DNA from: an uncultured Coriobacteriaceae bacterium
GTDB lineage: Bacteria; Actinomycetota; Coriobacteriia; Coriobacteriales; Eggerthellaceae
DNA: 26,863 nucleotides
Assembly (NCBI GenBank): GCA_902767025.1
Contig: CACXFZ010000056.1
Span: 1-26,863, forward strand
Reading direction: 5' to 3'
Notes under the pieces: generated by a model
What the model was told of the DNA's origin: nothing
The model's input: only the letters and a program-made list of their open reading frames with translations
Database searches by the model: none
Made by a program: the position numbers and the translations under genes
Part shown: positions 7,132-15,925 of the stretch, one piece after another
Numbering within the stretch: position 1 is the first letter of the stretch
Layout: the number at the start of each line of letters is the position of its first letter

Positions 7132-9624
7132 CTAGCTTTGCGAGGGGATCAGGTACGGCTGGATCCATGCAGGAGGCTGCACCTTCGATTCGGTGTGGTA
7201 CTTCCCGTCGCCGGATTGCTCGATGCCCATCATCTCGCGCCAGGTGGTGTCGGTCAGGCGCTGGTCCTGCGGCCACTCGAACTGGTAGAAGCTGAACACC
7301 GGGCCCGAGGCAACGTGCAGCTGCCCGTCGATGGGCACCACCACGTACATCGTCGAGATCATGCCGGTGCCGATTTCGAGCACGCTGCCGGTGTCGGGGT
7401 TGGTGGCGATGTCGGTGACGATGGCGGCGGGGTGCTCGCGCGTTGTCAGGCGCTTGCCGCCGGCCTCTTCCTTGTGGACCTCTTCCCAGAAGTGCTCGAG
7501 CTGCCCGCCGATGGTGCGGATGAGCTCGTATTCCTCGTCGGTGACCGCCTCGCCGGTCAGCTCCTTGGTGGCGACGGTCGCCAGGGTGCGCGTCATGGAT
7601 TCGAGCAGCTCCAGGTTCGCCTGGTCTTCGGCGTCGATCTTGCCGTACGACGCCAGGCCTTCGCTGGTGGCCTCGGTCAGCGACGCCAGCCTGCTGAACA
7701 CGTCGGGCTCGGGCTCGACGTAGCCGCGGTCGTCTTCGGGCTGGGGTCCGCCGCCCATTTCCACCATCAGCTGCTTGGCGTAGAGCACCGTGTCGTGCTT
7801 CAGCTCGGTGTAGCTTCCCAGGTAGGTCTGCAGGTTCTTGCGGTTCCACGCGGAGCTCTGCATGAAGCTGGGGTAGCCTTCGCCCTTCGGCTCGAGCAGG
7901 GGCTTGAGCGTGTAGAGCCATTGACTGTACAGGCTGCCCGACCACAGGGTGCTCGGTGCGTCCTCGATCGTCTGGCGCAGCTCCTCCATGTGCTCGGGGT
8001 AATCCTTGTAGTCCGTGGCGCCCTGGCTCTCCAGGATGCCCAGCGCCTCGTCCGAGCCCATAGCCGCCGCCACGTCCAGCGCGTCGGGCATGCCGCGTTT
8101 GGCGCCCGCGCTGTTTTCGCCCACCTGGCTGTACACCAGGTACTGCATGATGTTGGCGTCGATCGTGAAGCGCTGTCCCATGAATCGGTAGCCCTTGATG
8201 TCGTCGGTGTGGTCGGCGCCCGCGCCTTCGTCTTCGACGATCATCGAATTGATCTGCGGCGCCGGCATCTGCTCGGTCAACTCGTGGTAGCGTTTCCAGG
8301 CGCCCTCGTCGTCGACCAGGTCTTTCGCGGTTGCGCCCTCGCCGTAGACGGCGTCGATCAGCGGTTGGTACTCGTAGTAGCCGCAGTCGTCGCTGGCTCC
8401 CGCGAAGAAGCTGGTCAGCGCGTAGATCGACTCCCAGGTGTCCTTGCCGCCCTGGTCCAAGGCAAGCGTCATCAGCAGCGCGCTGCGGTCGAGCGATTCG
8501 TCCTTCTGCGTGAAGTTCATGCGCCCGTACCACATCATCGTGCGGAAGTACGCCTGCAGGATGGGGGTCTCCTCGTAATAGCCGCGCGGGGCGTACTGCG
8601 TGTAGTCCTCGGGCTCGCCGGTGATGGCAGATTCGGTCATCGTGCTTGCCGCGTTGATGTTGGCGACCTCCGTGCTCACGATGGAGGCCACGTCGGCAGG
8701 CGCTTGCACGGCGGGGTCCTGCAGGCTGGCGCCCACGGCGAAGAAGGCCACGTTGCGTTTGGCGGCACCTTCCCATTCGGTGCCCTTCAGCTCGTCGTAC
8801 TGCGCGACGCTCGCGTCGAGCATGGCCGTGCTCAGGGCGGCCAGGTCGTTGTACAGGTAGTTGGTTTCCACCTTCTTCAGCAAATGCGCGAAGTACAGGT
8901 GGTAGGTGTGCATCAGAGAATCGGTGGTCACGAAGTTCCTGCGGTAGGCATAGCGGTTGCGCTCGTACACCTCGTGGAATTCGTAGTAGCTGCCCTCGAC
9001 TATGGCGAAGCCGTTTTCGCTCAGCAGCGATTTCACGTTGTCCTGCACGTAGGTTTGCTGGGTCGTGGTCACGTTGGCCAGGCCAGGCTCGACGGTGTAG
9101 CTCGCAACCGTCGGGGTCACGGCGGCCATGGCAGGCTCGGGCAGCACCTTGACGATCTGCGGCCGCTCGATGGCCTTCACTTCTTTGCCGTCCACCATCA
9201 CCGACGGGCTCACCGACACGCCGGCTGCGCGCGCGGCCTCGCTGTCCTGCGCCTGCGTGGCGGTGTTGCCGTCCGGCGAAGGGGCAGGAGGGTTCAAGAC
9301 GAGCATCGTGATGCCTGCGGCAAGCAGGCATGCGGCTGCGGCGGGCACGAGCACCATTGCGGCGAAGGGGATCTTCTTCTTTTGGGCCGGCTGCTCGGGC
9401 TGGGCCTGCGGCTGGACGTAGGCCACGGGGGCTGCGGCGCCTGCGGCAGTCGGGCCTGCGGCGTTGGCGGGTTGGGTGGCCGGGGCCGGTTGCGGGGAGG
9501 GCTCTAGCGTGGCTGCGGGCTGAGTTGCGTCCGGTGCTGGCGAGGCCGCCTTCACGGGCTGTCCGCATTGTTTGCAGAACTTGGCGTCGTCAGACAGTTG
9601 ACTTCCGCAATGCGTGCAAAACAT
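7132..9624 (-). CDS. Zinc-ribbon, membrane-anchored DUF3160 protein
   Basis: The start is placed at ATG 9624 because the product then opens directly with a zinc ribbon; a further in-frame ATG at 9726 would add 34 low-quality residues. The 830-residue protein has C3-x2-C6 and C17-x2-C20, a Pro/Ala/Gln-rich linker (25-82), a transmembrane helix at 86-110 and a large outside domain. The rest matches DUF3160, a family of unknown function, with stretches such as DSLMHTYHLYFAH, FRTMMWYGRMNF and SSAWNRKNLQTYLGSY. Cytoplasmic zinc ribbon plus one helix plus extracytoplasmic domain is a common layout in Gram-positive envelope proteins. It is the first gene of the pair with the CapA-like gene, suggesting a shared envelope role. 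Confidence 0.87.
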   Translation of the reverse strand: MFCTHCGSQLSDDAKFCKQCGQPVKAASPAPDATQPAATLEPSPQPAPATQPANAAGPTAAGAAAPVAYVQPQAQPEQPAQKKKIPFAAMVLVPAAAACLLAAGITMLVLNPPAPSPDGNTATQAQDSEAARAAGVSVSPSVMVDGKEVKAIERPQIVKVLPEPAMAAVTPTVASYTVEPGLANVTTTQQTYVQDNVKSLLSENGFAIVEGSYYEFHEVYERNRYAYRRNFVTTDSLMHTYHLYFAHLLKKVETNYLYNDLAALSTAMLDASVAQYDELKGTEWEGAAKRNVAFFAVGASLQDPAVQAPADVASIVSTEVANINAASTMTESAITGEPEDYTQYAPRGYYEETPILQAYFRTMMWYGRMNFTQKDESLDRSALLMTLALDQGGKDTWESIYALTSFFAGASDDCGYYEYQPLIDAVYGEGATAKDLVDDEGAWKRYHELTEQMPAPQINSMIVEDEGAGADHTDDIKGYRFMGQRFTIDANIMQYLVYSQVGENSAGAKRGMPDALDVAAAMGSDEALGILESQGATDYKDYPEHMEELRQTIEDAPSTLWSGSLYSQWLYTLKPLLEPKGEGYPSFMQSSAWNRKNLQTYLGSYTELKHDTVLYAKQLMVEMGGGPQPEDDRGYVEPEPDVFSRLASLTEATSEGLASYGKIDAEDQANLELLESMTRTLATVATKELTGEAVTDEEYELIRTIGGQLEHFWEEVHKEEAGGKRLTTREHPAAIVTDIATNPDTGSVLEIGTGMISTMYVVVPIDGQLHVASGPVFSFYQFEWPQDQRLTDTTWREMMGIEQSGDGKYHTESKVQPPAWIQPYLIPSQS

Positions 9625-9659
9625 CACAACCCCACTTCCCTCAAAGGAACAGTGAACCC

Positions 9660-9668
9660 ATTGTAACA
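9660..9668 (-). promoter_or_regulatory. Extended -10 promoter for the DUF3160-CapA pair
   Basis: Read on the minus strand this is TGTTACAAT, an extended -10 element (TG-N-TACAAT). No good -35 is visible, as expected for extended -10 promoters. The transcript start would fall near 9653, about 29 bases before the ATG at 9624. Confidence 0.42.
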
Positions 9669-9879
9669 GCCTGCCTGCGTGCGCACGCGCGAACGGGCAA
9701 ACGGCGCCGTGCAAATTGCCTGCCAAGCACGCGGATTGCCCGGAATCGCCGCTCGGCCCTCCCTGGTTACAGAAGTGCTACAACGCGGGGCGCAAACCCC
9801 CACAGTTTCGGGTAAAAGCGGTAGAATATCGCTAACGTTTGATGGGGAGGGATTCCCCCAAGAGACAGGAGGCCATGAC

Positions 9880-10335
9880 ATGGCAACCCAGGATATCGTC
9901 CAACAGCTTCTCGGCGTCGTAACGGAAAACCCCCAGATTCTGACCAGCCTCATGGAGCATCCCTACTCCACGGTGAAGGAAGTCACGGGCCAGGAAGAGG
10001 TCAGCCGCGAGCAGGCCGCAGAAGTGGTCACCGCCACCACTGCCCTTGCCAGCGGCCGTGAGGTCGACTTCGCGCAGATTCCCGACCTTGCCTCCAAGCT
10101 GCTGGGCCAGAACGACAACAGCGTGCACTCCCTGGCATCGTCGCTGCTGGGTGGCTTCCTGGGCGGCGGCTCCACGCAGCAGGCCCAGCAACCTGCGGTT
10201 TCCAACGACATCCTGTCGAACCTGGCAGGCGTCGTGTTCAACGGCGGCCGTGCGAACAACAAGTCCGCCATCGACCTGTCCGACGGTTTCGGCCTGGACG
10301 ACGTCATCGGCATCATCGGCATGTTCCTGAAGTAG
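9880..10335 (+). CDS. Small hypothetical protein, possibly DUF937-like
   Basis: The ATG at 9880 follows a perfect AGGAGG (9867-9872) seven bases upstream, which fixes the start against longer upstream options. The 151-residue product starts MATQDIVQQLLGVVTENP and is helical in its first half. A Gly-rich patch (LLGGFLGGG) lies near the middle, and it ends DDVIGIIGMFLK. The Gly-rich, Leu-rich pattern recalls DUF937-type proteins, but I am not certain of the family. No signal peptide or convincing membrane helix is present. It is a single-gene unit between divergent DUF3160 and downstream CAP genes. A TAGAAT box lies at 9822-9827 and a terminator follows. Function unknown. Confidence 0.75.
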   Translation: MATQDIVQQLLGVVTENPQILTSLMEHPYSTVKEVTGQEEVSREQAAEVVTATTALASGREVDFAQIPDLASKLLGQNDNSVHSLASSLLGGFLGGGSTQQAQQPAVSNDILSNLAGVVFNGGRANNKSAIDLSDGFGLDDVIGIIGMFLK

Positions 10336-10373
10336 ACCTGCTTCTTTCAACCAAGCCGAAAGGCATGCAGCCA

Positions 10374-10402
10374 AGCGCCCGTTCCCAGGAGCGGGCGCTT
10401 TT
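10374..10402 (+). terminator. Rho-independent terminator after the small hypothetical gene
   Basis: The stem AGCGCCCG (10374-10381) pairs with CGGGCGCT (10392-10399) around a short loop and runs directly into TTTT at 10399-10402. It lies 38 bases after the stop of the 151-residue gene. Confidence 0.8.
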
Positions 10403-10440
10403 GCGTGGCGGTGCGGGCAAAGACCGGGTGGCGGGTGGCC

Positions 10441-10446
10441 TATAAT
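10441..10446 (+). promoter_or_regulatory. Consensus -10 box of the CAP/CWB2 gene
   Basis: TATAAT matches the consensus exactly, with no clear -35 at 17 bases. It overlaps an in-frame ATG at 10445, so that ATG lies upstream of the transcript start and cannot be used; this supports the start at 10478. Confidence 0.5.
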
Positions 10447-10477
10447 GGTGCGCAACAACAGCGTGAAAGGGGTTTGT

Positions 10478-12586
10478 ATGAAGTCAGTGGTCCGGTCGTC
10501 TCGCCTTCTCGTTGCCGCGTGCGTGATTGCGCTTGCGCTGGGCTGCGCAGGGCTCGTGCTGCCCGCATATGCCGACGAGCAAGGGCAGGCCTCTTCGAGC
10601 AGCGCCCAATCCTCATCGTCGTCTGCGGCGGTGCAGGATGCGGATGCCGCAGACGAGCCTTCCTCCCAGAAGCAGGATGCGGAAGAGCCCTCTTCTGCAA
10701 AGGCTCCCGACGCTGGTCAGATCGCCCCTGCTGCCGAGCAGCTTGAAGCCGCACCGTCCGAGCCGGCCGCCGATGAAGCTGCCGAACCCACCCCGGAGCC
10801 TGCCGACGAAACGCTCGAGGCCGAACTGCTCGAGGCCCAGCAGGCCGATGCGGCTGCGACGATGGGTGTACCCGTTCACGTGCGCAACGAGCAGACGATG
10901 GCGCGCCAGGTATACGACCTGATCAACAAGCTGCGTTCGAGCAAGGGCCTGCCCAAGCTGGGATGGAATGCCAGCCTGGAGCAGACCGCCACCACGCGCG
11001 CCGCCGAGATCACGCTGCTCTACGACTACGAGCGCCCGTCGGGCCAGAAGAACCTGACGGCGTTCCCTGCGAAGGCGAAGACCCCCGTGGGCGAGAGCAT
11101 CGAAAAGACCTACGAGTCGTACAGCCCCGCCGCCCAGCTGTTCAACAACCTGGAGAACAACCCGGGGCACCACAGCTACCTGACGTCCAAGGACTTCAAG
11201 AGCGTGGGCATCGCCGTCATGTCCACGCGAGACAACGGTCAGCTCGAGTACTACATCTCGGTGTGCTATTCGGCCGACGCGTCCTCTGCCTCTCCCGGGG
11301 CCGCCAAGGATGCCAGCTCGACGATGTACGTGGATGTGCCCGCATCGCTGGCCACCGGCGTGGTCGTGACGCCTGCGATGGTGTCCACCAACGTCGGCTC
11401 CACCGTGCAGCTTCCCACCGCTTCGGTGTCGTTTTCCGGTGGGAGCTTTTCGCGCACGCTGGGCAACGTGCCCTACGATGCAAGCAAGTTCACCTGGGCG
11501 GTGGGCGATTCGTCCATAGCCGGCGTGAACACGGCAGGCGTCAAGGGAAACGCGCGCGGCACCACGTCGTGCACGGTCACGTTGAAGGGCACGAACCTGT
11601 CCGGCACGTTTTCGGTCAACGTGGGCACGTGGGTGCGCCTGTGGGGCGATGACGCGCTGCAGACGATGAAGCAGATAACGTGCAACGGCTTCGGCGACGG
11701 GTCGTGCAAGACGGTGGTGCTGGCCACGATGTCGGGCTACTGGGACGCCCTTTCGGCGTCGGGGCTGGCCGGCATGAACCGCTGCCCGGTCCTGCTCACC
11801 GATCCGTCTCGCTTGAGCTCGCAGGCGGCAAGCGAAATCAAGCGCCTGGGTGCGAGCCGCGTGGTCATCGCAGGCGGCCCGGCGGCAGTTTCCGAAAACG
11901 TGAAGCAGGAAGTGTCCAAGCTCGCCGGTGTGACGCAGGTGCAGCGCGTGTACGGCAACACGGCCGTGGGCACGGCCCTGGCAATCTACGAGCAGGGCAA
12001 GAGGGAAGGCACCTGGGGCACCACCGCCATCATCGCCACGGTCAACGGCTACTGGGATGCCCTGTCGGCGTCGCCCTATTCGTATGCGCAGAAGATGCCC
12101 ATCTTCCTGGCGGGCGAGGCTGCCGGTTCGGGCGCCGTGAAACTGGACGCCAAGACGCTTTCCACCCTGAAGGCGGCCATCCAGTCGGGCAAGGTGAAGC
12201 GCGTGCTCATCTGCGGCGGAACGGCGGCCATCTCGCCGGCAGTGCAGAACAGCCAGCTGGCAGGGCTGGGCGTTCAGATCATCCGCAAGGCGGGAGCCAC
12301 GGCCGACCTGACCAGCTCTCAAATTGCCTCGTGGTGCGTGAGCCAGGGTATGGCCGATTCCGTGGTGGGCGTTGCCACGATCGACGGATATTGGGACGCG
12401 CTGACCGGTGCGGCACTCTGCGGGATGCGCAACGGCCCCATCGTCCTGGCGGGCCCGCAGTACCAAGGTGCCATCAATGGATATGTCGCAGAGCATGCGA
12501 AAGCCATACAGTACGGATTCGTGTTCGGCGGAACCGCAGCTGTGCCGGCGTCGATCTACGACAAGCTGGTGAGCGTCACCGGCTAG
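10478..12586 (+). CDS. Exported CAP-domain protein with three CWB2 repeats
   Basis: The ATG at 10478 follows AAAGGGG and opens a clear signal peptide (residues 1-32, cut after AYA). The 702-residue protein then has a low-complexity Ser/Ala/Glu/Pro linker to about 130 and a CAP/SCP-like domain at 133-268 (MARQVYDLINKLR, GESIEKTY, GIAVMSTRDNG). An Ig-like beta domain follows at roughly 280-385, then three cell-wall-binding type 2 repeats, each marked by GYWDAL at 420, 524 and 637. CWB2 repeats hold proteins on the Gram-positive surface non-covalently, by binding a secondary wall polymer. The usual CAP histidine in the first helix pair is not obvious, so the CAP domain may be structural rather than catalytic. 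A bidirectional terminator separates it from the convergent lectin-hydrolase gene. Confidence 0.9.
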   Translation: MKSVVRSSRLLVAACVIALALGCAGLVLPAYADEQGQASSSSAQSSSSSAAVQDADAADEPSSQKQDAEEPSSAKAPDAGQIAPAAEQLEAAPSEPAADEAAEPTPEPADETLEAELLEAQQADAAATMGVPVHVRNEQTMARQVYDLINKLRSSKGLPKLGWNASLEQTATTRAAEITLLYDYERPSGQKNLTAFPAKAKTPVGESIEKTYESYSPAAQLFNNLENNPGHHSYLTSKDFKSVGIAVMSTRDNGQLEYYISVCYSADASSASPGAAKDASSTMYVDVPASLATGVVVTPAMVSTNVGSTVQLPTASVSFSGGSFSRTLGNVPYDASKFTWAVGDSSIAGVNTAGVKGNARGTTSCTVTLKGTNLSGTFSVNVGTWVRLWGDDALQTMKQITCNGFGDGSCKTVVLATMSGYWDALSASGLAGMNRCPVLLTDPSRLSSQAASEIKRLGASRVVIAGGPAAVSENVKQEVSKLAGVTQVQRVYGNTAVGTALAIYEQGKREGTWGTTAIIATVNGYWDALSASPYSYAQKMPIFLAGEAAGSGAVKLDAKTLSTLKAAIQSGKVKRVLICGGTAAISPAVQNSQLAGLGVQIIRKAGATADLTSSQIASWCVSQGMADSVVGVATIDGYWDALTGAALCGMRNGPIVLAGPQYQGAINGYVAEHAKAIQYGFVFGGTAAVPASIYDKLVSVTG

Positions 12587-12637
12587 GCGAGCAGGGGCGC
12601 TCATCCGGCTTGATGGACCCGACTGCAGTCAGGCAGC

Positions 12638-12667
12638 AAAAAGCGGGCAGGACACCTGCCCGCTTTT
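12638..12667. terminator. Bidirectional terminator between convergent surface genes
   Basis: A perfect 13-bp stem (AAAAGCGGGCAGG with CCTGCCCGCTTTT) closes a three-base loop ACA. The A-run and T-run on opposite sides give U-tracts in both directions, so it can end both the CAP/CWB2 transcript and the convergent lectin-hydrolase transcript. Confidence 0.92.
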
Positions 12668-12689
12668 CCGGTCTCGGGTCTTTTGGCGC

Positions 12690-15600
12690 TTAACGTCTGA
12701 CCATCTCGTTGTGCGCCCTGTCGAGCGCGTTCATGATGCCCTGCATCAAGTAGCGGTTGTTGCTGTCCGCCGTCGTGAGTATGCCGATCACGTACGGGTT
12801 GTTCTTGTCGGCGACCAGGCACCCTTCGTTGTGGGTCGCGCCGCCCGAGCCCCATTCCCAGCCCGACTTGGCATAGACCGTCCGCCCATGTCCGATGGTG
12901 CCGCGCGAGGTGATCCAGTTGTTCGTGCTGTAGGTGGTGCGGCACCAGCTGGCGTTGCTGCTCGTGTTGTTCAGGAAGTAATCGGACATGCCCACCCACA
13001 TCTTGGTCAGGGCGTTGGCGCTGTAGAACCCGTAGTTCGAATTCCACCTGAACTGCGAGGCGTGGGTCTCTCCCAGCAAAGTCTCCAGCGGGGACCGTCC
13101 GTACTGGGCGAACAGCGCCGCATAGGTTTCGTTGCTCGACGTGTTGATGGTGGTGTACATGAGACCGCGGTTGTTGCCGCTGTTCGATCCGGGATAGTAC
13201 TTGTTCAGCGCCATCACGTAGGGGCCCTTGATGGTGCTCGAGCTGCGGAAGAACGACTCGCAGTTGTACGAGATGCCCGCGCCCGTCTTCAGGTCGATCA
13301 TCACGAACCCCAGCGTGTTGCCCATCCTGCTGTATGCGGCCACGGCGTCGCGCAAAGGCTTCGCCGACGCTTCGGACAGGCCGTAGGGCGAGCGGAAGAT
13401 GTTCCATCCGTTGCCCTTGACCGCGTCGAGCACGCGGATCTGGTTGTAGTAGCTCATGTTCTCGGCGGCGTGCCCCCATACGACGAAACGGCGACGTGCG
13501 TTGGTGTAGTCGGTGCCGGCCAGGGCCACGTTCGCTCCCGCGGCGGCCTTGGTGGGGGCCATCGAAAACGCTCCCAGGTCGGTGTCGAACACGATGCCGC
13601 CGTCGGTGACCGAGATGTGCCACTTCTCGGCGGCGGAGCTGCTGCGCAGGTACTGGTTGACGTTCGCGTTGGCACTGGCGCTGGCACCCGCGACGTTGAC
13701 GTCGAGCAGCGACAGCGCGTTGGTGATGCGGTACATGCCCGGTCCCTCGCTGCTGGCATAGAACACCTGCGACAGCTTGTCGGAGAACGTGGCCATCGCT
13801 GCGTTGGCCCCCTGGTTCCAGTAGTTGGAGGGGATGTCCAGCGACGCCTTCGTGTTGCCCGAGGGACGGATGGTCACCCAGCCGTCTCCCATCAGGTCCA
13901 CTTCCATGATGTTCCACTTGGCTGCGGTGGCCTTCGTGTCCGCGATCAGCGCAAGGTTGCGCCCCTTGGTGGCGCTGTTGACGAATCCCAGCGCCTTCTT
14001 CGTACCCACGTTCACGAACGTGAAATGCCCGTCGGCGGTGGGCACCAGGTTCCAGTACTGATTCGCCGCGCCCGACGCCTTCTGCTGGACCGCTCCGCCG
14101 TTGCCGGCTGCGGAAAGCCGCAGGCCCGATTGCGCGTTGATGAGCACGAACGTCCCGTTGGGCTGGCGCAGCGCCCCGAACTTCTGCGCGAACGAGTTGT
14201 TGCTCGTGAACAGCTGGTAGCTGGCGCCGTTGCTCAGCGAGCCGTCCTTCAGGTCGGCCACGAGCGTCGTGTCGGCTGCGCTGCGCAGGGTGACGATGCC
14301 GCCGGCGAAGCGCGGGGTGATCTTGTTCAGGTTGAACTGCTGGCGGGCTGCACCCGTGGACGTGGCCTGCACGATCTTGGTGCCGTTGGCGGTCTTGGAC
14401 CCCTGCACTTCCAGGACCATGCCCGAAAGCGCCGAATAGATGCTGTACGTGCCGTTGGCGTTCTTCTGCACGTCCCACAGCTGCGCAAACGTGCCGTTGT
14501 TGGCCACCTGCCAGATCTGCTCGCCGGCCTTGGCCTTGCCGTTGGGCACGTCAAGCAGCATGCCCGTCTTGTAGTTCACGATGCGGTAGTAGCCGGTCTT
14601 GTCGTCGAAGTTGAAGCTGAAGTCCTGCGCCAGGGTCCCGTTGCCCTTGTAGGTTTGGATGCGCGCGGTGGCCTCGGTGTTGCCGCCGGCCACTTCCACC
14701 GTCTGCGTCCTGTCGCCCAAGCGGGTGGTGATGGTATGCGCGCCCCGTACGGTCGGCTTGCATGCCGACAGGCGCCACTGCTGGGATGCCTTCGAGCCGC
14801 TTGTTTGCGTGGACACGTCGCTGCTGGCCGAATCCAGCGCCAACGCCGTGTACGCGTTCACCAGCTGCACGAACGTGCCCTGGCCCTGGCGGATGAACCA
14901 GGTCTGCGCCTTCGACGAGCTGCTGGCGGCCTGCCAGGCGGCCTTGCCCGCACTGCCCGCCTCGAGCGCCTTGCCCGACAGCACGCTGACGATGCGGTAG
15001 GTCTTCTCGCCCTGGGAAGTGCCTGCGGCCGTGATGCGGAACCGCTGGGCGGCCGAGTGGTCGGCGGATGATGTGTTCAGATGCGCTCCCGCCGCCGTCG
15101 AGCGGCCCTTCACGGCCAGGGCCTTGCCGCCCGACGTGTAGATGACGTAGACGCCATCGCTCACGGCGACGCTGGCAGCTGCCTGCGTTGCCTTGGACGT
15201 GTGCGTCGTGGAAGCGGCGGCCGCGATGGCCTGGCTTGCCCGCGCGCTCAACGCCGGGACGGCCACTGCCTCGGTTTCCTCCGGCTGACTCGCCTGCTCT
15301 TGGGCGGGGGTGTCGCCGTCCTTCGCCTCGGCCGGCGTCGTGTCGCCCTGCTTGGGTGCGGTGGCTGCGGCGTCGTCGGCAGGGGAGGGGTTCTCGACGT
15401 CGACGACGTCCTGTGCCTCGCTGGGCGCTTCCGCCGTCGCTGCGTCGTCGTCAGCCGCCTCCGCGGCGGGCTCGGTGGCTTCGAGGGCCGTTGCCTGCTC
15501 CTCGGGGGCGGCAGAAACCTGTCCCTCGGGTTCGTCCACGGCCTGTTCGCTGCCAGCGCCGACATCGGGCACGGCGGCATCTTGCGCTTCCTCTGCAGGC

Positions 15601-15737
15601 GCCTGCATCGTCGCAGGGCCTTCGGGCTGTTGCGCAGGCGCATCTTGTGCGAACGCGGGGGTGGCCAAGCAGGTGGTCAGGACTGCAAACGCGATGGTGA
15701 GCAGTGCTGTCAGGACGGGTCGACGTAGCGTGTTCAT
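12690..15737 (-). CDS. Exported ricin-type lectin with beta-lactamase-like domain
   Basis: The start at 15737 has AGGAG six bases upstream and opens a signal peptide (1-30, ending TPAFA). The 1015-residue product has an acidic Ala/Glu/Pro linker to about 185, then ricin-type (RICIN, beta-trefoil) repeats from about 192 to 770. These repeat blocks such as AQLWDVQKNANGTYSI and ANQYWNLVPTADGHFTF, probably making three trefoils. Residues 790-1015 are a class A beta-lactamase/DD-peptidase-like serine hydrolase: S834-T-I-K837 (SxxK), S867-S-N869 (SxN, in NTSSNETYAALF) and K957-S-G959 (KSG). Relatives act on beta-lactams or peptidoglycan stem peptides; lectin domains suggest binding to glycans. Surface action is likely, substrate unknown. 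Spacing from SxxK to SxN is short (33 residues). Confidence 0.88.
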   Translation of the reverse strand: MNTLRRPVLTALLTIAFAVLTTCLATPAFAQDAPAQQPEGPATMQAPAEEAQDAAVPDVGAGSEQAVDEPEGQVSAAPEEQATALEATEPAAEAADDDAATAEAPSEAQDVVDVENPSPADDAAATAPKQGDTTPAEAKDGDTPAQEQASQPEETEAVAVPALSARASQAIAAAASTTHTSKATQAAASVAVSDGVYVIYTSGGKALAVKGRSTAAGAHLNTSSADHSAAQRFRITAAGTSQGEKTYRIVSVLSGKALEAGSAGKAAWQAASSSSKAQTWFIRQGQGTFVQLVNAYTALALDSASSDVSTQTSGSKASQQWRLSACKPTVRGAHTITTRLGDRTQTVEVAGGNTEATARIQTYKGNGTLAQDFSFNFDDKTGYYRIVNYKTGMLLDVPNGKAKAGEQIWQVANNGTFAQLWDVQKNANGTYSIYSALSGMVLEVQGSKTANGTKIVQATSTGAARQQFNLNKITPRFAGGIVTLRSAADTTLVADLKDGSLSNGASYQLFTSNNSFAQKFGALRQPNGTFVLINAQSGLRLSAAGNGGAVQQKASGAANQYWNLVPTADGHFTFVNVGTKKALGFVNSATKGRNLALIADTKATAAKWNIMEVDLMGDGWVTIRPSGNTKASLDIPSNYWNQGANAAMATFSDKLSQVFYASSEGPGMYRITNALSLLDVNVAGASASANANVNQYLRSSSAAEKWHISVTDGGIVFDTDLGAFSMAPTKAAAGANVALAGTDYTNARRRFVVWGHAAENMSYYNQIRVLDAVKGNGWNIFRSPYGLSEASAKPLRDAVAAYSRMGNTLGFVMIDLKTGAGISYNCESFFRSSSTIKGPYVMALNKYYPGSNSGNNRGLMYTTINTSSNETYAALFAQYGRSPLETLLGETHASQFRWNSNYGFYSANALTKMWVGMSDYFLNNTSSNASWCRTTYSTNNWITSRGTIGHGRTVYAKSGWEWGSGGATHNEGCLVADKNNPYVIGILTTADSNNRYLMQGIMNALDRAHNEMVRR

Positions 15738-15771
15738 GGGTACTCCTGCCGATATGAAAACCGTTACGCAA

Positions 15772-15777
15772 AGTATA
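15772..15777 (-). promoter_or_regulatory. Probable -10 box of the lectin-hydrolase gene
   Basis: On the minus strand this reads TATACT, 5 of 6 matches to the consensus. A transcript start near 15765 would leave a leader of about 28 bases that includes the AGGAG site. No strong -35 is seen. Confidence 0.4.
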
Positions 15778-15913
15778 GCCGTCTTCGCCTGTTTCTCTTG
15801 CAGCGATGCGCGCGTTCGGCGCAAGTTTTCGCACGCGCGGGCGGGCGTGTGGGCACTTGTGGTGGGGGTGTTGCGAATCTGGGATGTGGCGTACAGGCCC
15901 CAGGCGTTCGTCG

Positions 15914-15919
15914 TATAGT
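15914..15919 (+). promoter_or_regulatory. Probable -10 box directly before addB
   Basis: TATAGT ends seven bases before the addB ATG at 15926, so transcription could begin at or next to the start codon. The AGG at 15920-15922 is too close to act as a normal ribosome binding site. No -35 at 17 bases was found. Confidence 0.35.
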
Positions 15920-15925
15920 AGGAAC

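Noticed and set aside
6610..9507. Plus-strand 965-codon open frame opposite DUF3160
   Set aside because: Antisense shadow with His/Val/Gly-rich composition and no fold.
5345..9568. 1407-codon minus-strand open frame across the CapA and DUF3160 genes
   Set aside because: It overlaps two genes with clear domains in another frame of the same strand; its product is Arg/Gly/Pro-rich noise.
12711..15071. Plus-strand 786-codon open frame opposite the lectin-hydrolase gene
   Set aside because: Antisense shadow; the minus strand has a signal peptide, lectin repeats and catalytic motifs.
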